Assembly: GCF_017591425.1 (NCBI RefSeq)
Contig: NW_024466409.1
Span: forward strand, 434,001 to 498,000
DNA from: Ochotona curzoniae
Lineage: Eukaryota; Chordata; Mammalia; Lagomorpha; Ochotonidae
Direction: 5' to 3'
DNA: 64,000 nt
This document shows positions 22,051 through 32,913 of this stretch, piece by piece. Position 1 is the stretch's first letter, and each line of letters opens with the position of its first letter. Under the pieces are notes generated by a model. That model had not been told where the DNA came from. It did no database searches and saw only the letters and a list, made by a program, of their open reading frames with translations. The translations under genes were made by a program, and so were the position numbers.

Positions 22051-23300
22051 GCACAGTCTTAAAACAGAAGAATTCAAAGCAAAAAGAAACAGAATGTAAA
22101 ACAAAATCCCAAAGACACAGAAAAGAAATGGAAACAGACATAATATAGAGAACAAAAGAAAAAAAAAACTTAATTCCACAGTTAATTTTCTCAGAGAAAT
22201 GATAGATGGCATGGCAATATGAGCAATAAGAAATGTTTTAAATGACTAACGAGAAAACCCTTGGAGGTTTAAAAAAATAGAAAAATTAAAATTTCCTCAA
22301 AAACGTTCAAAACTCAAGTCAAGGAAATTTCTTAGAGAGTGATGAGGAAAGTAAAAACACACTGAAGAGCAATGAAAAGCAAAGGGAAAAACAAAAAAGA
22401 AAAGCAAAGGGAATTTGAGGATAAGATTAGGAGGTTCAATATATAGTTAACTGAAGTCCCAGAGAGAGAAAACAGAAAAAATAAGGGGGAAAACATCAAA
22501 TAAATAATTCAGGAAAAATTTTCCAAGGCTGAAGGGCATTAAGCCTCTGAGCTAAGAGAGCAAATAAGTACCATAGCAATAAATAAAGTTGTACACCATC
22601 ATATATATCAAACCACTGAAGATACAGAGAAGTTCCTTTGCAGGAGGGAGTAGGAGGAACTAGGCACACACAAAAGAAAAAGAAACGAGAGAGAGAGCGA
22701 GCAGGGGCCATCCAGCAACTACAACAGGACAATGGAAAAATACCTCCAAAATTCTCAGAAGGAAAAGGAAAAGGATTTCCAACCTCCAATCCTACCCAGC
22801 TAAACTATCAATTAGGTATGAAAACAGATCAAAGGTATGTTCAGAAATTCAAGGAATCAAAAACCTTATCTTCACCTACTTTTTCTGGAAGACATTAAAC
22901 ATGTGGCCCACCAAAATGAGACAAACCCACAGAAGGAAGAAGCTAGGGAACAGGGATTTCACGGGGGAGAGGGAGGTTGTAGTAAATAGAATCCACGGGC
23001 AAGCCAAGAATAACAGGTGGAACAGGATGGAGTTCCAGACTGGGAAGGGTGAGATCAGGGTGGGGAAACTGATGAGAGGACTGACATATTTGACCAAACT
23101 GACAAGAGGATCAGGAATTGTTTACAGATGTTCTCAGGGGATATTTTGGAAGAGCAATAAAATACAAAGAAAGGGACAAAAAACACCAGGCAATTCTAAC
23201 TTCAGCACAGAAGCTGTATCATGATACATGACTTGGCACAGGAGTGAGAACACTTTTTACACAGGCCATAATAACGGAATCATGATTTAATTATAGTTGG
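22050..23300 (+). repeat. Old L1M / HAL1-like LINE remnant
   Basis: A-rich, purine-biased sequence with phrases in the order of an L1M or HAL1 5'/ORF1-side segment: 'aataattcaggaaaaatttt', 'caactacaacaggacaatgg', 'ttccaacctccaatcctacc', 'cagctaaactatcaattag'. Heavily mutated, no long frame. Confidence 0.5.
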
Positions 23301-23589
23301 GAGGATGGAAGAGAAGGAAATTGAGGTGGTGGGATAATTAAGTTTTATTTATACTAAGGAACCAATAGATATAATTTATTTTATTTAAAATTGATACTGC
23401 AAATAAGCATTTGATTTAGACACATAGAGTTAGATACTGAAAATAAACCAAAATGGCTGCCTCCGAGACAGGGATAGGGAATAGGAAAACCTGAGGCACA
23501 AACTACCATAATGAATCTCTTTTATTTGCCATGGTTTATGCTCATACAATATTCCATAATAAATAAGAAATAATCTAATAAAAACAGTT

Positions 23590-23800
23590 CCAGGATCCAG
23601 AGTCAGATAACCTATCCAAACCTTGGCCCTAAAATAAATAAAAAAATAAACTCCACTCTTTATTCAAGATGTCCAACTTTTCTCATTTGTACAATAGGGT
23701 GACATGTTTAAGTGTATGTAAGACTCGCATGTACAGAGTGTAAAAGCTCATGAAGACAGTGAGATATGGGAAAAACTCAACCTGGCACTTAACACACAGT
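23590..23800 (+). repeat. MIR with A-rich insertion
   Basis: Sense MIR-like 'gatccagagtcagataacct', 'tttctcatttgtacaatagg'; short A/T-rich insertion at 23630-23650. Confidence 0.5.
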
Positions 23801-24090
23801 CCCTTTACTCAGGAGGAAGAGGGCTCACATGGAATAGTCAGATGCCTCTTGATTCTGCTTAAAAATTAAATACTACACTTTATCCCATTCCAACGACGGA
23901 GACCAAGCAGCCAGCAAACTGGAGGCAGGAGTCATGTCCCATGTGCTTCCATCCTATCCACAGAGCCCAGCCTCATCTTTGCACACTGTGGCATAGACTG
24001 TAGAATACAGAAGCAAGGGACAACGAAAAGGGCCATATAAGAAGCATAGTAAAACCCCAGAAAGAACACTGAAGTGGATCAGAAAAAATG
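23801..24090. other. Unassigned intronic DNA
   Basis: No supported feature. Confidence 0.45.
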
Positions 24091-24094
24091 GAAA

Positions 24095-24685
24095 TAGACA
24101 TGCTGAGAACCTACTATGTGCCAAGAGTCCTCCTACAGATCATGTAATTTTCTCCAATGACAAGCACTTACAGAACCAATCATTATCTCAGTCTTCAGAG
24201 ATAAGAAATCCATAGTTCAGTTAAAGCAGAAAGCTTGGGGCTGGTACAATGGCTCAGCCAGCTAATCCTCCACCTGCAAGTCCTGGCATCCCATACGGAT
24301 ACCAGTTTGCGTTTTGACTATACCACTTCCACTCCAGCTCCAGTGGAGAATGACCCAAATCCTTGGGCTCTTGCACTGATGTAGGACACCCAGAAGCAGC
24401 TTCTGGCTGCAAATCATCTCAATTCTGTTCTGGCCTTTGTGGTCATTTGAGGAGTAAATCAATGGATGGAAGATCTTTCTCCATCTCTCCTCCTCTCTAT
24501 AAATCTGCCTTTCCAATAAAAATAAATAAATCTTTAATATATATATACATATGCAAGTAGAACCCTTGCTCATGGCCACATACATAGTAAGCGGCAGGGC
24601 TTGGAAACGAAACCCATCACTTCCCAACTCCAAGGCCTCGTGCCTCTTACACTGTATGATGCTGCTTGGGGAAGATCATGCAACT
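24095..24685 (-). repeat. MIR split by a C-SINE
   Basis: Antisense MIR left part ('gaacctactatgtgccaaga', 24105-24230) and right part ('catggccacatacatagtaa', 24570-24680) flank the C-SINE at 24236-24540. Confidence 0.65.
24236..24540 (+). repeat. C-SINE
   Basis: Forward CSINE from 'ttggggctggtacaatggct' to 'aaataaataaatctttaa', followed by a TA-rich tail. It is inserted in a MIR. Confidence 0.88.
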
Positions 24686-25085
24686 CTTCAGGGTCTATTT
24701 TCTCACTCACATAATAGAAATTGTCTCTTCCCTTGGAACTTCAGAGTACTGTGGGAATGAAAGCAGGCAGTAAGTGGAAGGTCCCCACACACTATAAAGC
24801 AGTGATCACATCCAAGAGGTTACTGACATAGGCAGGCAGGCTGCTCTAGGACTACACTGTGGAGCTTCCTGACCAAGACAGTTTCTTGGCTTGGTTGTTA
24901 TAGAAAACAGGACACAATGGCCTTGGGCAACACCTAGAGTTGCAAGTAGGATGAGGAAAATTCTGGGTCAAGAGATGCTGGGACTGGAATCAGACCTTAA
25001 ATTATGACATCCATTGTGCTAAGGGCCAGAAAGTCAATGCATTTTTCAGGTCTTGGATGAAAAGCACAAATTTACCAAATTAGTA
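24686..25085. other. Unassigned intronic DNA
   Basis: Nothing recognised. Confidence 0.45.
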
Positions 25086-25089
25086 TCTT

Positions 25090-25430
25090 ACAAGATCAAA
25101 TCCAATGCCATTCCTCCTAGATTCCTTGTTGAACAGTCACTAGCTTCTGAAAATAGGTCATATTAAGTCATTCCTTTGCTTTGAAACCCCCTCTACTCCA
25201 TTATCGCACAGGGTTAAGTCCCAGCTTTTTAATCTAATGTTCAAGGCCTTAAGCATCCAGCTATAAACATCCCTGCCGCTTTGCTCCCCCGTTGCTCTGC
25301 GCCCATCCTCATATCCTCATTTTCTCCAATTTACCAAGCCGTCTCCACGCTTTTGTTCATACTGATTCCTCCTACTCATCCTACCTCAAACATCCACCTC
25401 TTCTGAGAAGCATTCCTTAATCCCATGTGA
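25090..25430 (+). repeat. L2 LINE 3' region
   Basis: 'cagggttaagtcccagcttt', 'caaggccttaagcatccagc', 'tgctctgcgcccatcctcat' and 'cttctgagaagcattcctta' follow the L2 3' end in order. Confidence 0.75.
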
Positions 25431-26180
25431 GGGTGAAGGTGTGAAATTGTGGATGAATAACACATCATACACATCTCTCTGATTTTATCCATCAAGGAAG
25501 ACCCAGGGAAGGAAAGCAGTCTGCCAGTGATGATTGTAGCTTGTCTAGTTAGTGCTCAGGTCTCTTGGCCCAGTGAGTGCTCATTCTACTATATGACACA
25601 CTTTGTTAATGAATAAATATATTCATAAATGCCAAACAGAATGTTGCTGAAGCCTTGCTCAGAGAGAGCGCACTCTCAAGTGAATAGTTACAGCTGTTCT
25701 CCATTCAAGGAATTTAGATACATGCAGAAGGAAGAGGTAAGAGGCAGTAGGAACAGCAGCCATAGGGCAAGTGGTACAGAGGGGCACCTGTGCCAGCTCA
25801 GGCTGTTGGGAGTTGGGCAGCAACACAGAAAGCTTTAGATTTCAGCAGAGGTATGGTTGTACTGCCCAGGCTTAGGGAAGCTAGCTTCTAAGAAAGACAG
25901 AGCAGTCTTGTGGGCCAGACTGCTTGGTCTCTGTTAATGTTGTCCAATGCCACACAAAGTTGGTGCCCTGGTGCCATGCTCTGAGGATACACAAAGGGAC
26001 AGAGGCTGGCCTCTGCCCCTCCAGGCAAGTACTGTCAATATTGCTAGCTTTACTGTGGCCCTCTCCTGTCCCCCTCAGAGTCACAGGTATAGTAAAAGCT
26101 CAGTTGATGCTGCTTTATATGCTAATTAACTAAAAACTGATCTTCATTTAATGAAAAGGGACAGTACAACTAGACCAAAG
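25431..26180. other. Unassigned intronic DNA
   Basis: 25450-25600 has weak antisense MIR-like phrases. Otherwise no supported feature. Confidence 0.4.
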
Positions 26181-26184
26181 TACA

Positions 26185-26335
26185 GATCCTGAAGTCAGCC
26201 CACGTTAATTGAAATTCTGGGCTCTATCTCTTCAAGTCTCCATTTTCCCATCTGGAAGACAAGCACAACACTTACCTTTCTACCTAGGAGGGTAACTAAA
26301 TGAGATGCCACTTACAAAGATGTTTGCAATGGTAC
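26185..26335 (+). repeat. MIR
   Basis: Sense MIR: 'tgaaattctgggctctatct', 'cattttcccatctggaagac', 'aactaaatgagatgccactt'. Confidence 0.7.
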
Positions 26336-27040
26336 GTACATTTAGTAATACTGTACTCAAATGCTGTCACTTCATGTTTATTATATACAAGGGCAATACT
26401 TTAAAGGAAAAAAATAAGCACTGTATCTTTTGTTGTAACTGTCAACCTGTGAGGTATCTTCCTCAACAACCCATTATAGCCTCCCAATGTCTAAAGTCAA
26501 TGCCCAATAGCATATTATTGGAGACTTGGCTCCTATCTAACCCTAAGCTGTCATGCTGGTTGATCCACTGTTCCTCACCCATGATGATTTCAACTTTAAA
26601 GTCTTCTTACCCTCTGCCCCTATTGACCCCATGGCACAGAAAGCCACTCTTCTCTCTTCCTCTGCTCAGAAATAATCTATCACGTGAGTATTCTCCAAAT
26701 CAATCATTCCTTCTACTCTTCACTCTTTCAACTTCTATCAGGGCTACTTTTCCTTGTTCTTCCACTGTTTAAGTGCATACTATGCAGCAGATTGAGCTCA
26801 TAACTCTGCCACTAAATATGATCTCTATAAGGTGACAATCATACACTGCATTCTTTCACAGCACCCACAAAGCCACATGCCACACTGGCAGACACTAGGA
26901 AGCTGAAGCAGGAGGAATGAAGAAAACATTGCAAATAATATTCATTCGATATTTACCAAACATATGAAGTACCTACTCATGTAAGACAACTAGAAATAAT
27001 TCAGGTCTGTTTAGACCCACAACGCTGTGGCCACAATGAC
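26336..27040. other. Unassigned intronic DNA
   Basis: Contains most of the longest open frame in the window (155 codons, 26305-26772 plus), which begins inside a MIR and has no domain or splice support. Parts of 26450-26760 look L2-like but are too diverged to assign. Confidence 0.45.
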
Positions 27041-27042
27041 AC

Positions 27043-27275
27043 ATTTTTACTTATTTCTTTGAAAGGCAGAGAGACAGGATTTCCATCTGCAGGTCAAAGC
27101 CAGGAGCCAGGAATGCAACCCAGGCTTCCCGTGTGGGCAGCCCAGGAACTCATTACTTGAAGCATCACTGCTGTCTCTCAGGTTTGCATTAGCAGGGACT
27201 GAGACCAGGAATTGAATTCAGGCACTCAGTTAAGGAATGCAAGCATTTAACTATTGGGCTAAATGCCCACCTTGA
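27043..27275 (-). repeat. Old C-SINE, shortened
   Basis: Reverse CSINE: 'gaaaggcagagagacaggat', 'aagccaggagccaggaatgc', 'gcattagcagggactgagac', 'aactattgggctaaatgccc'. Confidence 0.75.
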
Positions 27276-27824
27276 GGACAGACATTGACAAGACCAACAG
27301 ACTTTATAAACAGTCTAGTTCAACTCCCACACCTCCCAGATGGAGATTCTAAGGGCCAGATAGACAGTAACTACCACTAAGTCACACAAAGATAGTGGCA
27401 GACAGCTGAGAACAGAATTCAGTCCTTGACTAAAGAAGATAGCCTCTAATTTACTCTAACTCTGTAGTTTTCATCTAGAGTTCATCTCAGTCATATTTAT
27501 TTTCACAAAGCCCCAAGTCTCTTCAGTATTTTTAAACAAACACAGTGGATCAAACTATAGTTTCTTCTCCTATAAGCAACCCTACAACAATCAGATAATA
27601 TAGTGGTCAATCTTGCACCTGAAACAACCAGCATGAAACGGTGAGTCATTTAGCAAGTACAGGAGCCTCTAGGACAGGCTGGCATCCTCAACCTGTGATG
27701 TCACAAAGAACAACTCCTGTGGAGTGAGATAAATGCTGCTTTTTAAGGAATAAAAGTGAAAAAAAAAAAATCCACCTATACTGGCAGCCAGAAAGACACA
27801 CTTTGGCATATGAGGATAGGCCCT
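27276..27824. other. Unassigned intronic DNA
   Basis: 27300-27420 has weak MIR-like antisense phrases. No gene seen. Confidence 0.4.
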
Positions 27825-27838
27825 GAAAACATATGACT

Positions 27839-28155
27839 GGGGCCCAGGGGCATGGCCTAGTGGCTAAAGTCCTCGCCTTGAACGCGCCAGGATCCCATAT
27901 GGGTGCCCTGCTTTCCCAGGCCACAAGCAGGGAGCTCCTTGGAAAGCAGTCGAAGACGGCCCAAAGCCTTGGGACCCTGCACCCGTGTGGGAGACCCGGA
28001 AGAAGTTCCTGGATCCTGGCTTCAGATTGGCATAGCATCAGCCGTTGCACTCACTTGGGGAGTGAATCATTGGACGGAAGATCTTCCTCTCTGTCTCTCC
28101 TCCTCACTGTATATCTGAGTTTCCAATAAATAAATAAATCTTTAAAAAAAAAAAA
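27839..28155 (+). repeat. Young C-SINE with an internal 29-nt inversion
   Basis: Intact flanking duplications gaaaacatatgact (27825-27838 and 28156-28169). Inside, 27908-27936 is the reverse complement of the segment normally present there (agctccctgcttgtggcctg and onward), and the 5'-adjacent 'ggttctaatcccggcag...' part is deleted. Confidence 0.93.
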
Positions 28156-28169
28156 AGAAAACATATGAC

Positions 28170-28485
28170 TCAACAGAAATGTAGCCTGAATGATATCCAA
28201 AAGTTCATAAAAAGAACTCTATATTTATTATGAAACGTCTCTCCTGAATGCAAAAGATTTAGTCATGTTTCTGGCCTGGTGAAAAAGAAACTATAGAGTC
28301 CCAAATGACCAGGTGTGGTGGTGACAAAGATACATATCTGTTCAGAGCTGAAGCAAGCAGCAGATGGAACAGAGTGCCTGAACAGCACAAAAAGAGGCTG
28401 TTCTGACTTAGTGTCCTCCTCTGCCTGGACAACAGTCCAGACAAATGCTTGAGAACCACCCCCCAGCACCTGTCTGAGCAGTGTG
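28170..28485. other. Unassigned intronic DNA
   Basis: Nothing supported; overlapping minus-strand frames at 28259-28534 lack domains. Confidence 0.45.
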
Positions 28486-28489
28486 GGAT

Positions 28490-28620
28490 GGACCCAAACT
28501 CAAGTCTCAGATCTGTCACTGTTTGGCTGGACAATTTTGGGTTAAGTCACTACCTTCCTTGATGCCTTGGGGCTCCTCTGTTAGCAACAGGACCTAGGAA
28601 GACAGCCAAATAATTCAATC
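28490..28620 (+). repeat. MIR
   Basis: 'caaactcaagtctcagatct', 'ctggacaattttgggttaag' match sense MIR. Confidence 0.6.
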
Positions 28621-28624
28621 AACA

Positions 28625-28935
28625 ATATTGAGATAATTAAGCAGCCATCTGGAAAAATAATGAAGTTGAATCTACACCTGACACTGTATATCAGGCTAAA
28701 TTCCAAATAAATCAAAGATTTATGCAAAAAAACCCCACATAAGTCCTAAAATGAAATATGAAGCAAGTCCTTGGTATTTTGGAGTAGAAGGGCTTCTCTA
28801 ACTTAAAATTCAGAAGTTACACAAAACGACTGATAAATGTAATCTACACGAAAAGAAAAGGTTGCATGGCAAAAACAATACGAACAAAGTGAAATAAAAA
28901 TATCAGAAGTCAACGTGAAAGCTAGCAGAGTGGGT
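28625..28935 (+). repeat. L1M ORF2 fragment
   Basis: A-rich diverged L1 text: 'aataaatcaaagatttatgc', 'ggcttctctaacttaaaatt', 'ggcaaaaacaatacgaacaa'. Confidence 0.6.
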
Positions 28936-28959
28936 GTCTGGTGAAGAACTGTTCTTCAA

Positions 28960-29165
28960 ATGTAATTCCTTTTGTGTGTCCCTCATGTGGTGAAAGGAAC
29001 AGTTAAGCACCACAGGCCTCTATTAGAAGGGTACCAGTCCCATACATGGGGGTGAAATCTTGATGACCTAGTAATCTCCCAAAGGCCCCACCTCTTAAAA
29101 CTACCACACTAGGGATCAAGTTTCAGTATATGAATGTCAGGGGTAAACAAACATATCTACCACAA
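28960..29165 (-). repeat. MaLR LTR fragment
   Basis: Antisense MST/THE1-like LTR: 'ggcctctattagaagggtac', 'aatctcccaaaggccccacc', 'gtttcagtatatgaatgtca'. Confidence 0.75.
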
Positions 29166-29174
29166 AGCAAGGAC

Positions 29175-29695
29175 AAACTATGCTATTGTAGGAAGAATTA
29201 TAGTATTGCAAAGATGTCCACATTGTGATTTCTGATGCCTGTGAATACATTATGTCACATGGCAAAGGGGAACTGAGTGAGCAGATGGGTAAGTGCCAAT
29301 CACCCAATATTAAAATGGGGAGATTGTACTGGATCATCCAAACGGATCTAATCAAATCACAGGGATCTTCAAATGTGACAGAAGACGGTGGAAGAGTCAG
29401 TGTCAGAGTGGTGCAGTGGGAGCAAGGTTCAACCACTGCTGGCTTTGAAGATGCAAGGACACAGGGCAGATGGCAAAGAATACAGGTGACCTCTAGAGGC
29501 TGGAGAAGGCAAGAAAGTGAACTCTCCCCAGGGCTTTTAACAAGGAGTCAAGTTGACTGACATGGGTTGTAGTCTAGTGAAGCCTATGTTAGACTTCTGG
29601 TGTCAAGCTCTAAGATAATATATTTCATTGTTATAAGCAAGAAATTCTATGTTAACTTGCTACAACAGAAATGAAAAACTAATATAAGTAGGGCT
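29175..29695 (+). repeat. MLT1-type MaLR LTR, near complete
   Basis: Ordered match: 'gcaaagatgtccacattgtg', 'catggcaaaggggaactgag', 'actggatcatccaaacggat', 'ctgctggctttgaagatgca', 'tagacttctggtgtcaagct', 'gctacaacagaaatgaaaaa'. The 111-codon frame here is LTR sequence, not a gene. Confidence 0.82.
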
Positions 29696-29786
29696 TATGA
29701 TACTAGATGTCAAGATTAATTACAAAGCTAAGCAACTGAGATCCTATAGTACCATTAGAAATTACAATTAGAAACAGAAACTAATG

Positions 29787-30102
29787 GGGCCAGGGTGGTG
29801 ATTTTCAACAGACTAATCTTATGACCGCAGTGCTGGCATTCCACATGGGCATCAATTCTAGCCCCAAATGCTCCACTTGCATTCCAGCTCCTGGCTTATG
29901 GACCTGGAGAGCAACAGAGGATGGCTCAGGTCCTTGGGGCCCTGCACCCATGTGGGAAACTCAGAAGATGATCCTGGCTTCAGATCAACTCAGCTGTAGC
30001 CATTATGGCCATTTGGGAGTGAACCAGTGGATGGAAGACTTCTTTCTTTCTCCTTTGTGTAGATCTACTTTGAAAATGAAAATAAGTAAATATTCAAAAA
30101 GA
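29787..30102 (+). repeat. C-SINE
   Basis: Forward CSINE: 'cagtgctggcattccacatg', 'aaactcagaagatgatcctg', 'gaaaatgaaaataagtaaat'. Confidence 0.83.
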
Positions 30103-30104
30103 AA

Positions 30105-31395
30105 ATAAAGCTATTCACACAGTCACCTGATTTATACCAAAGGTGGAGAAAAGGACAAACTTTCCAATAAATGGTTTTGAAGCAATTTTTTAAAGCAATG
30201 TTTTAAAATAAACTATTTTGAGATGGCTTCTGGTCTAAATATAAAAGACAAAATATTGAAGTTTCACAAAGAAAACATCTGATAATATTTTCATGACCTT
30301 GGAGTAGGTAAAAAATGTCTTAAGTGTGACACAAAAGCCTCAAACAACTAAAGGAAAGATAAACTGCTTCACTAAAATTCAGAGCATCTATTAAGTAAAC
30401 TACTTACTATGGGGAAAGGTTTTCAATTTACACAGGCAACAAAGGACTGCAACCCCCAAGATACAGAATGCTACAAATCACTAACAAAGTTTTAGGTAGA
30501 CAAGACCAAATTTTAAAAACGGGTGAAGACTTCCTGTCTTCAGACTTGACCTTCAAAATGCCACAAAAATGGACCATAAGCATATCAAAAGGTGCTTCAC
30601 ATCATTACTTACAAGAAAAATGCAAATTCAAATCAGTAAAATTCCACACTGCACATTCACCAGAATGACCTAAATCTATAAGACTGAAAATATCTGGCAA
30701 AGATATGGAACAAATGGAACACTCATCAAGGGATCTTCAAAAATTTCACAAACAAGTGTGCTGTGAAAAGACTACATGTGAATTTCATATTTTTTACATC
30801 AGAATTAAATTTATCTTTAATCTCATTTTCCTTGAACTTTCTGAAATACTCTTGTATATTGTCAATGGAGTAAAAGATTCATAACAACTATCACAGAAAA
30901 TTGCTTTGCAATATCTATTAATGCTAAGCAGTGACCCAGAAATCCAACTTTCTTTTAATGCACATAAAAGAAACAAATAGGTCTACCAAAAAGCACAGAT
31001 AAGAACATTTATAGCAATTTTATTTATAACCTCCAAACTGGAAACAACCAAAATGTTCAAGAGTTAAATCGTTAAGATGTGCTATTTTCTAACAGTGCAG
31101 TATTACTGAGCCAAAAAATAATATATTGCTACACATTGATGACTTCTATACAAACAAAATATTGAAAAAAACAGAAGTCAAGCAAAAAAGTACGCACTAC
31201 ATTTAAGTGAAGTTCAAAAACAAGCAAACTTCATCTTTTATGGTAGAGATCAGAACAGTGGTTATTTCTGGTGGGATACTGATTGAGATGGGACTTGAGG
31301 TAGTCTTCTGGGGTCCAGCAAATGTTCTGACTTGTTTGGGGTTGGGTGTGGTATTTTCTTAAGTATATACATACGCACAAATTTATCAGTGTGAG
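30105..31395 (+). repeat. L1M ORF2 3' end and 3' UTR, decayed
   Basis: In order: 'ctttccaataaatggttttg', 'tttcatgaccttggagtagg', 'aaaatgccacaaaaatggac', 'caaatggaacactcatcaag', 'tataacctccaaactggaaa', 'acatttaagtgaagttcaaa', 'gtggttatttctggtgggat'. No long frame remains. A lagomorph L1 3' end interrupts it at about 30723-30870. Confidence 0.8.
30723..30870 (+). repeat. Lagomorph L1 3' end, 5'-truncated
   Basis: 'gggatcttcaaaaatttcac', 'tctcattttccttgaacttt', 'ctgaaatactcttgtata' match the end of lagomorph L1 elements also seen at 31735, 47830 and 58660. Inserted within L1M. Confidence 0.55.
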
Positions 31396-31416
31396 CCCTT
31401 AAGATCTGTGCGTGTA

Positions 31417-31715
31417 ATAGGACAAGCTTTCAACCTAGTGGTTAACAAACCCACATCCTACACTGGAGTGCCCAAGTTCAACATCAGGCTCTGCTCCTGA
31501 CTCCAGCTTCCAGCTCATGTAGACTCTGGGAGGCAGTGATGATGAGTCAAGTAGTCAAGTTCAAAATGTTGTTATGTGGTAGACTTGGATTGAGGTCCTG
31601 CCTCCTGACTTCAGCCTTGGCTACCGGTGGCTGTCAGCAGCATTTGGGAATGAACCACTGTGTAAGACCATTCTTTGTCTTTCTCTCTTTCAATTAAAAA
31701 AAAAAAAAAAAAGAT
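31417..31715 (+). repeat. Old C-SINE-like element
   Basis: 'aacctagtggttaacaaacc', 'gacttcagccttggctaccg', 'gcatttgggaatgaaccact' and a terminal A tract. Confidence 0.7.
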
Positions 31716-31734
31716 ATACTGGTGTACTTAACTA

Positions 31735-31890
31735 TTCAAGTTATCTTTTAAAAATTCATAGAAATCCATATTATGAAAAAAGTATGCACAGATTTCAAAA
31801 ATTTTTGCACCAAAATAAATTTACGTTTTAATTCGGTTTTCTATAAATTCCCTGAAATTACTATAAACATAGAGTACATTATATTTTCAT
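31735..31890 (+). repeat. Lagomorph L1 3' end
   Basis: 'tttttgcaccaaaataaatt' followed by 'tttaattcggttttctataa'. Confidence 0.65.
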
Positions 31891-31907
31891 CTGAATAATA
31901 AGATAGG

Positions 31908-32205
31908 AGCCAGTGCTGTGACATAGTGAGTAAAGTGCCAACATCCCACATAAGCTCCTATTTGAGAACTGGCTGTTTCACTTCAGATTCAGCTCCCTGT
32001 TTATGTGCATGTGAAAGTAGTGGAAGATGGCCCAAGCACTTAGTTAGGTTCCTGCACTCATGTGAGAGACCTGAAAGAAGCTCCTGGCTTCTGGCTTTGG
32101 ATTTACCCAGCTCAGGCCATGATGGCCATTTGGGAAATGAGCCTGTGGATCGCTCTCTCTCTGTCTTTCAAATAAATATTAAAAAAAAAAAAGAAAAAGA
32201 CAAAC
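31908..32205 (+). repeat. C-SINE
   Basis: 'ggagccagtgctgtgacata', 'gaaagtagtggaagatggcc', 'tctgtctttcaaataaat' plus A tail. Confidence 0.85.
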
Positions 32206-32913
32206 AAAATGTACCCTGAATAGTTGTACATCTAACGGAATGACAAAACAAACAAACCAACCCCACATTTTTTTAACTCACTCTATTACAAAGGCTGTAA
32301 AAAATAGGCAATTTCATATATGGATGGTGAGAGTGAAAATTGGTATAACTTTTGTGGAGGCTAATTTTTCGATATCTTACAAAATTACAAACATACTTAG
32401 TCCTTGATACAGAATCTCGCTTCTAGGAATTCATCTTAAAACTATATCTTCCTGGGCCCAGCATGATAACGTGGCAGCTAAAGTCCCCGTCTTGATTGCG
32501 CTCGGATCCCATATGGGTGCTGGTTCTAATCCCGGCAGCTCCACTTCCCATCCAACTCCCTGTTTGTGGCTTGGGAAAGCAGTGGAGGACGGCCCAAAGT
32601 TTTGGGTCCCTGCACCCATGTGGGAGACCTGGAGGAAGAGGCTCCTTCTTCGGATTGGCTCAGTTCCACCTGTTTGTGGCTGTTTGGGGAGTGAACCATT
32701 GGATGGAAGATCTTTCTCTCTGTCTTTCCTCCTCTCTGTATATTTGCCTTTCCAATAAATAAATAAATAAATCTTCCAAAAAAAAAAAAAACCCTGTATC
32801 TTCCCACATATCTCACACACACATACACATGGTTATTTACTACAGCATTGCATATAACAACAAATGACTGGGGAAGACCTAAAGTATATGAATAAGGCAC
32901 TGTTAAATAAAGT
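32206..32913 (+). repeat. L1M fragment interrupted by a C-SINE
   Basis: L1 3' ORF2 sequence ('ggatggtgagagtgaaaatt', 'cgcttctaggaattcatctt', then after the SINE 'gttatttactacagcattgc', 'gttaaataaagtgtgg'). It leads directly into the RAN pseudogene; L1 sequence resumes after it. Confidence 0.75.
32453..32793 (+). repeat. Young C-SINE in L1M, with target-site duplication
   Basis: Flanked by ctatatcttcc (32442-32452) and ctgtatcttcc (32794-32804). Confidence 0.93.

Noticed and set aside
24262..24633. 123-codon minus-strand frame
   Set aside because: The complement of a C-SINE and its TA-rich tail.
26305..26772. Longest open frame in the window (155 codons, plus strand)
   Set aside because: It starts in a MIR element, shows no recognisable domain, has no splice or promoter context, and its codon use looks like ordinary pyrimidine-rich intron.
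27839..28155. Functional tRNA gene in SINE heads
   Set aside because: The tRNA-like promoter boxes belong to C-SINEs. The fold is not intact and the copies are dispersed retroelements.
29225..29560. 111-codon plus-strand frame
   Set aside because: It lies inside an MLT1-type LTR, which has no coding function.
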